From an uncultured Elusimicrobia bacterium (lineage in GTDB: Bacteria > RUG730), in assembly GCA_900321865.1 (NCBI GenBank), contig ONXP01000029.1, positions 1 through 10,769 of the forward strand: a stretch of DNA of 10,769 nucleotides. The letters run 5' to 3'. The notes beneath the pieces are model-generated. The model was not told where the DNA came from and did not search any database. It was given only the letters and a program-made list of their open reading frames with translations. This document shows, in pieces, positions 6,749-10,769 of this stretch. How positions within the stretch are numbered: the first letter of the stretch is position 1; every line of letters begins with the position of its first letter. The translations under genes and the position numbers were made by a program.

Positions 6749-8639
6749 CTTTTTCAGAATCTAACATAAAAGGATTCACAAACAATCTAGCTAATAAATT
6801 ATAGGCTGTTCCTGCAATAGAAATTACATTATCAGTATTAGGAGTAAACCATCCATGTCCTGTATCAACCATTGATCTAGTAGCATACGGAAGTCCACAA
6901 ATATCACTTTCCCCTTCTGATCTTATAATAATCTTTGATAATTCATCCAAATAAAAAGAAACCTTTTCCATATAATATTTGTATTTTTTTTCATCTCTAT
7001 TTTTAAAATAATCAGCCATAACCTTATATGTAGTCACCATTTGAGCTGTCCACTCACTAGAAACTACCGGTTCTCTATTAAGTGCTTTGTAATCAGTATA
7101 ATCAAAACCCTCTATATTTAATATCTCATTTTTATCATTTTTAAATACAGTAATATTCTTCGTCTTATCTTCAATATATTCTATTAATTTTTCTGGATCT
7201 ATTCCTTTTTCATATAAGACCTTAGGCCCTATCGCAGGAATTCCAAAAGAAACAGTGTCTGTTGCAACTACTCTATCGTTTTTCCCTCTCATAAATCTAT
7301 TTTCAGATTTTATATATACATCTTCAACTAGCCATCTTAATACAAGATCAGCAGAGTATTTATATTTATTTTCTTTTGTCATTTTATAAAGCATCCTAAA
7401 AAAAGCATATGAATCTAAATTATGCTCAGTAGAATACCAACTAAACTTCTCTCCACCTCTTATTCCACCATCATTATCCTGAAAATCTATAACATAATCA
7501 GCTATTTTTTTAGCAAAATCTAAATAAGCCATATCTTTTGTTTTTTCAACATAATGCAAAATAGACATACCAAGCCAAACATTAGGACCTATATGAGAAA
7601 TCCACTCTAAGACATTACCAGAATTTTTACTATATGCATTAAAAAACATATATCCTGTTTCTAATTTTAAGGCTTTATTTATAAAAAAATCTAATATATT
7701 TTTTGCTCTAACCAAATCATTCTTTTTGACAAAAACGTCAACACACAAAGCTTCATCATATGTAAAAGCCATTCCATTTAATTCTCTGCTTCCTTCATAA
7801 CTCCCTACTAATCCAGTCTTAGTAACCTGAGCTTTTTTTAACCAATTATAAAGGATATCAGTTTCTCTTTTTGACAGAGAAAATAAAACATCAAGATTAT
7901 CACTTTGTTTTTTCTTAACAAATTCTACCTTATGCTCTATTTTTTTTATCTGTTTTTCTATTTTTTCTTTTTTAATATTTAACTTTTTAACTTCTTTTTC
8001 TATAGTTATATCAAATTTAATTTTTAAATCTTCTTGCAATTTTAAGATGTGCTTTTTAGCTTTTTCTAATTCCAAAAGAAGGGCTAAATATTTTTTATTA
8101 AGATCTTGGTAATTATTATTTAATGTAATATTTTCTGCTTTTATAATGTTAAATTTCCTAAAAAAATACTTTGAATATAAAGTATTTCGATAATTTTCAA
8201 AATAAAACATTAAAAAAAGAATACAAAAAGACAAAATAGACAAAAAAACAGATATTTGAAATGTTTTTATCTTTTTTATATACTTATTTAAAACAAAAAT
8301 ATCTTTTTTATCTATATCAACGAACGATGCCCCTAACCTAGATATAACACTTCCAAATTTTACCTCTTCCGTGCACCAAATAGGCTCAACAAAAGCTTCA
8401 ACACTATAATCATAATTCGGAATATCAATGATTAATTTAAATATATATTTATCTTCCAAGTTAATTGAACTGATTAAATTGGAATCAAAATTTCTAATTT
8501 TTAAACAAATTCCATACTTATTAAAATCAAAAGTAAATCCATGAAAAATAGTATTCCAAACGAGTTTCCGATTTTTATCTAGAACCTCTATAGAAACTGG
8601 CAAAAACAGATCATCTCTTTTATATCGTCTTTGTTTCAT
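6729..8639 (-). CDS. PilZ domain - membrane helix - coiled coil - (alpha/alpha)-barrel-like fusion protein
   Basis: The N-terminal 121 residues look like a PilZ domain, the c-di-GMP receptor fold. There is an R-x3-R box (R4, R8 in RRYKRDD), a DxSxxG-type box with Asn for Ser (D38-F-N40-K-Y-G43), and a closing GASFVDID (103-110). KKIK (122-125) then precedes one hydrophobic helix at about 127-147, giving an N-in, C-out orientation by the positive-inside rule. Residues 165-245 are a Lys/Glu-rich coiled coil. Residues 250-620 form a mostly helical domain with repeated aromatic and glycine blocks: TYDEALCVD (293-301), QDNDGGIRGG (387-396), WYSTEHNLDSY (401-411) and SSEWTAQM (527-534). This resembles (alpha/alpha) toroid glycan-active proteins; E405, D409 and E529 are candidate acids. 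The enzyme activity is not proven. The gene overlaps the lipoprotein gene by 20 bases, and ATG 8639 has only a weak site (AAAG), suggesting coupling. Confidence 0.7.
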   Translation of the reverse strand: MKQRRYKRDDLFLPVSIEVLDKNRKLVWNTIFHGFTFDFNKYGICLKIRNFDSNLISSINLEDKYIFKLIIDIPNYDYSVEAFVEPIWCTEEVKFGSVISRLGASFVDIDKKDIFVLNKYIKKIKTFQISVFLSILSFCILFLMFYFENYRNTLYSKYFFRKFNIIKAENITLNNNYQDLNKKYLALLLELEKAKKHILKLQEDLKIKFDITIEKEVKKLNIKKEKIEKQIKKIEHKVEFVKKKQSDNLDVLFSLSKRETDILYNWLKKAQVTKTGLVGSYEGSRELNGMAFTYDEALCVDVFVKKNDLVRAKNILDFFINKALKLETGYMFFNAYSKNSGNVLEWISHIGPNVWLGMSILHYVEKTKDMAYLDFAKKIADYVIDFQDNDGGIRGGEKFSWYSTEHNLDSYAFFRMLYKMTKENKYKYSADLVLRWLVEDVYIKSENRFMRGKNDRVVATDTVSFGIPAIGPKVLYEKGIDPEKLIEYIEDKTKNITVFKNDKNEILNIEGFDYTDYKALNREPVVSSEWTAQMVTTYKVMADYFKNRDEKKYKYYMEKVSFYLDELSKIIIRSEGESDICGLPYATRSMVDTGHGWFTPNTDNVISIAGTAYNLLARLFVNPFMLDSEKDDYFGE

Positions 8640-9819
8640 CTTTAGCTAAATAAATATCATCAAGATATAAAGTTCCTGCATTAAAAGTTCCTGCACTAGT
8701 CAATAAAGTAAAAGCTAAAACATCAAAAACAACCATTTCTCCGTCGTTAACATTAGGTTTTGTAAATTCAACCGTTTTCTCTACCCATTCTCCATCAGGA
8801 ATATTATTTAAAGGGAACCTAAAAGAAAAAATTTTTTTTGTTCTATATCCAGAAACAGAAAAGAAACGAGCCTTCATCTCAACTTGCAATAGCATATTTT
8901 CTTGAATTTCATCTGTTCTTTCACCTTGTCGAAAAACTTGATGAAGAAATTTTTCTTCAACTTTATATGAAAAATGAAGCTTATTGTAATTATCGAGTAA
9001 AAAAGCATTATTAGCTAAAAGAAGATCCTTTTTCCCTTCCCATGATGTTATAGAAAACATTAAACTTATCCATGCCCAATTAAAATAATGATCCTCATCA
9101 ATAATGTTAAACCTAGGAACTTTCATTTGAAAACATTCTAATCCTTCAAAAGAAGCAATATCTTTTATACTTTGAAAATTTACAGGATTTTCAGTAGTTC
9201 CAAAAAATTCAGTAAAATATTCATATCTTCTAGAAACATTACTAATATAACCAGTACGTGTCGTACCATCTGTATGTTTATATCTTATGTTTCCACCACC
9301 ATCAACAAATGTTGCTCTTTGTTTAGCTTCCATTTCAACAGAATTTCCAAAATGCCAAAAACGACTAGAATCATTTACATTTAAAGAAGATGGATACTGT
9401 AATACAGAGTCTTTTAAAAAATAAAAATTAGAATCATTAAGAATATTTTCTTCTTTTTCAATTTTTATATTAACAGTGGTAAAAATATCATTAAATCTAG
9501 CTGTAATACTTACAGTGCAAGGTTCATTAGGAGTAATATATTCTCCATTCTCTGATATATTACCCACACTTGATTCCCAAACAATGCATGGATCATCTAT
9601 TACAATATTTTTTAGAGATTTTATAGAAGCTTTAAATTGAATTTTTTCTCCTGGCAAGTAAACAGAATAAAATTTAGAAGATGGAAGAACAATATCTATA
9701 TAGATATCAGAAGAATTATTTTCAACTTCATCTTTTTTCTCACAAGAAAACAATAAAAAGAATAAAAAACAAAGAACAAAAAATAAAATAAAAAATTTTT
9801 TACTAGAGCTAAATACCAT
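8620..9819 (-). CDS. lipoprotein with Ig-like domain and carbohydrate-binding-like C-terminus
   Basis: Residues 1-25 are a lipoprotein signal peptide: KK at 7-8, a long Phe/Leu-rich core, and the lipobox LFSC with C26 as the lipidated residue. Asn, Asp and Ser follow as a linker. Residues about 40-121 resemble a bacterial Ig-like domain: VYLPGEKIQFKASI, then WESSVGNISENGEYITP, then CTVSITARFN. C78 and C101 could pair as a disulfide. Residues about 150-391 are beta-rich and end with AGTLYLDDIYLA, a finish typical of jelly-roll carbohydrate-binding modules, and similar to the end of the neighbouring upstream protein. The middle (165-260) is rich in aromatic residues and matches nothing I know. 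ATG 9819 has AGAGGG nine bases upstream. The protein probably sits on the membrane surface and binds a glycan, perhaps with the overlapping downstream PilZ protein. Confidence 0.75.
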   Translation of the reverse strand: MVFSSSKKFFILFFVLCFLFFLLFSCEKKDEVENNSSDIYIDIVLPSSKFYSVYLPGEKIQFKASIKSLKNIVIDDPCIVWESSVGNISENGEYITPNEPCTVSITARFNDIFTTVNIKIEKEENILNDSNFYFLKDSVLQYPSSLNVNDSSRFWHFGNSVEMEAKQRATFVDGGGNIRYKHTDGTTRTGYISNVSRRYEYFTEFFGTTENPVNFQSIKDIASFEGLECFQMKVPRFNIIDEDHYFNWAWISLMFSITSWEGKKDLLLANNAFLLDNYNKLHFSYKVEEKFLHQVFRQGERTDEIQENMLLQVEMKARFFSVSGYRTKKIFSFRFPLNNIPDGEWVEKTVEFTKPNVNDGEMVVFDVLAFTLLTSAGTFNAGTLYLDDIYLAKDETKTI

Positions 9820-9828
9820 TATAACAAA

Positions 9829-9834
9829 CCCTCT
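9829..9834 (-). promoter_or_regulatory. ribosome binding site of the lipoprotein gene
   Basis: AGAGGG lies in the 22-base gap after the upstream gene's TAG, nine bases before ATG 9819. It fixes the start at the beginning of a proper lipoprotein signal peptide. Confidence 0.55.
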
Positions 9835-9841
9835 TTTTTAT

Positions 9842-10769
9842 CTATTCATAATATATATCAGACAAATACACATTAACTCCGTTGATACAATTTTGTTTCG
9901 TTAATACAAGAACTAAACCACTAATAATATTAGAAAGATTTTTCCCTTTTAAATTTATTTCATACTTAGTCCAAACAGGAGTTAATTTTATATGTCCAAT
10001 CCAAGCTAAATCTGTATCTCCTCCAATATTATCAATACCACCAACTTTCATTTCAGAAATAACCTCTCCTCCTTTTTCCCCTCTTGCATAAAAAACTAAT
10101 TTTTTATACCCTGTTAAATCCACTCCTTTTTCTTGTTTATCTCCCCAATTATTAGGTGGATATTGCCAAACTAAAGAAAACCATCCTTTAAAACCACTAT
10201 TACTAGGCTTATAATATATATGAATACAACTTTTTCCAAAATCTTTATAATTAAAATTTACATTAACATCCATAAAATCTCCTATCCAACCAGTTGGATA
10301 GAAAGCAACAACTCCATCATTCCCATCTAAATAAATATATTTTCTTGGCAAACTATGACTATTTTTCGAAAACTTTTCATTTTTTTCTTCTAATTTAATA
10401 AATTTATTATTATTCAACTTCCTTAATTCAAAATCCACATTTTTTAAAAACAATTTGTCTATGATAACAGATTCTTCTTGTTTCTTATCAAAAAACATCA
10501 AAGACAAATCTTCAACATTTTTCGGAATTAACAACAAATAAAAAGTAACATTCGTATAATGTTTTAACCTAGAACTAAAATTTTTATAAACTTTTTTTTG
10601 AAAAAACTCATAAGCAGAATCAAAATCATACATTTGATGTATAAAAAAGACTGTCTTAATTTTTAAATCATAATCAAACAAATACTCTTTTATAAAATAA
10701 AAAAGATCATAAACAAAAACTTTAGCTTCATCAGTCAAATTTACATTCCCAAGCACTTCATCATAAGAA
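9842..10769 (-). CDS. protein with carbohydrate-binding-like C-terminal domain, 5' end beyond the window
   Basis: The reading frame is open to the right edge: four codons (S-Y-D-E) precede the first candidate start, a GTG at 10756 with no clear ribosome binding site, so I treat the gene as truncated. Numbered from that GTG, residues 1-110 are an unrecognised alpha/beta-looking region with a possible strand at TVFFIH (35-40) and another at VTFYLLLIP (70-78). A polar linker (112-138) follows. Residues 140-304 resemble a jelly-roll carbohydrate-binding module: FKGWFSLVWQYPPNNWG, then DLTGYKKLVFYARGEKGGE, then a closing VYLSDIYYE. Conserved Trp residues could stack on sugars. No signal peptide is visible, but the true N-terminus is missing. 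The gene ends 22 bases before the lipoprotein gene. An enzyme with an attached binding module, or a sensor, are both possible. Confidence 0.65.
   Translation of the reverse strand, partial: SYDEVLGNVNLTDEAKVFVYDLFYFIKEYLFDYDLKIKTVFFIHQMYDFDSAYEFFQKKVYKNFSSRLKHYTNVTFYLLLIPKNVEDLSLMFFDKKQEESVIIDKLFLKNVDFELRKLNNNKFIKLEEKNEKFSKNSHSLPRKYIYLDGNDGVVAFYPTGWIGDFMDVNVNFNYKDFGKSCIHIYYKPSNSGFKGWFSLVWQYPPNNWGDKQEKGVDLTGYKKLVFYARGEKGGEVISEMKVGGIDNIGGDTDLAWIGHIKLTPVWTKYEINLKGKNLSNIISGLVLVLTKQNCINGVNVYLSDIYYE

Noticed and set aside
9172-9384. Open frame of 70 codons on the plus strand
   Set aside because: Antisense to the lipoprotein gene; low-complexity Ser/Thr/Ile translation without motifs.
9882-10091. 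Open frame of 69 codons on the plus strand
   Set aside because: Antisense to the carbohydrate-binding-like domain, which has clear protein-level signal on the minus strand.
1-10769. Promoter-like TATAAT strings and T-runs resembling terminators
   Set aside because: In sequence this AT-rich such strings occur by chance everywhere inside genes; I found none paired with a convincing -35 box or a stable GC stem at a gene boundary.
1-10769. CRISPR array, insertion sequence or tandem repeats
   Set aside because: No regularly spaced direct repeats, transposase or inverted terminal repeats were seen; short A/T runs are simply compositional.

Overview
This window looks like the inside of one long, tightly packed gene run from a very AT-rich (by eye about a quarter G+C), Gram-negative-type (diderm) bacterium. 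All eleven genes lie on the minus strand, so transcription runs from the right edge to the left edge. The largest gap between genes is 22 bases and several genes overlap. No tRNA, rRNA, CRISPR array, insertion sequence, clear promoter or terminator is visible. No stretch longer than 300 bases lacks a gene. Stops are TAG, TAA and one TGA, so the standard bacterial code fits. I cannot name the organism. A MetX-MetW pair, a pssA-leuA pair, DUF4416 and a PilZ protein together fit an uncultured or little-studied diderm lineage (Deltaproteobacteria-like, Elusimicrobia- or Omnitrophota-like) better than a Firmicute.

In transcription order, the right part (10769 to 6729) holds three envelope or carbohydrate-related genes. 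The first is a protein with a C-terminal carbohydrate-binding-like beta domain, cut off by the window edge. The second is a lipoprotein with an Ig-like domain and another carbohydrate-binding-like C-terminus. The third is a 636-residue protein joining a cytoplasmic c-di-GMP-binding-type PilZ domain, one membrane helix, a coiled coil and a large alpha-helical domain resembling glycan-active (alpha/alpha) barrels. This is the most unusual part of the window and may be a c-di-GMP-responsive polysaccharide handling or secretion module.

The middle (6748 to 5230) holds a DUF4416 protein overlapping a divergent ParB-N-domain protein. Both are of unknown role and appear translationally coupled.

The left part (5219 to 1) is housekeeping: an M42 aminopeptidase, homoserine O-acyltransferase MetX with its partner MetW, lipoprotein signal peptidase LspA, phosphatidylserine synthase PssA, and the first 385 codons of 2-isopropylmalate synthase LeuA. 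These link methionine and leucine synthesis with lipoprotein maturation and phospholipid synthesis. LspA could process the lipoprotein encoded upstream in the same run. Several starts are not ATG (metW TTG, lspA GTG, possibly the DUF4416 gene TTG), and stop codons often double as part of the next ribosome binding site.
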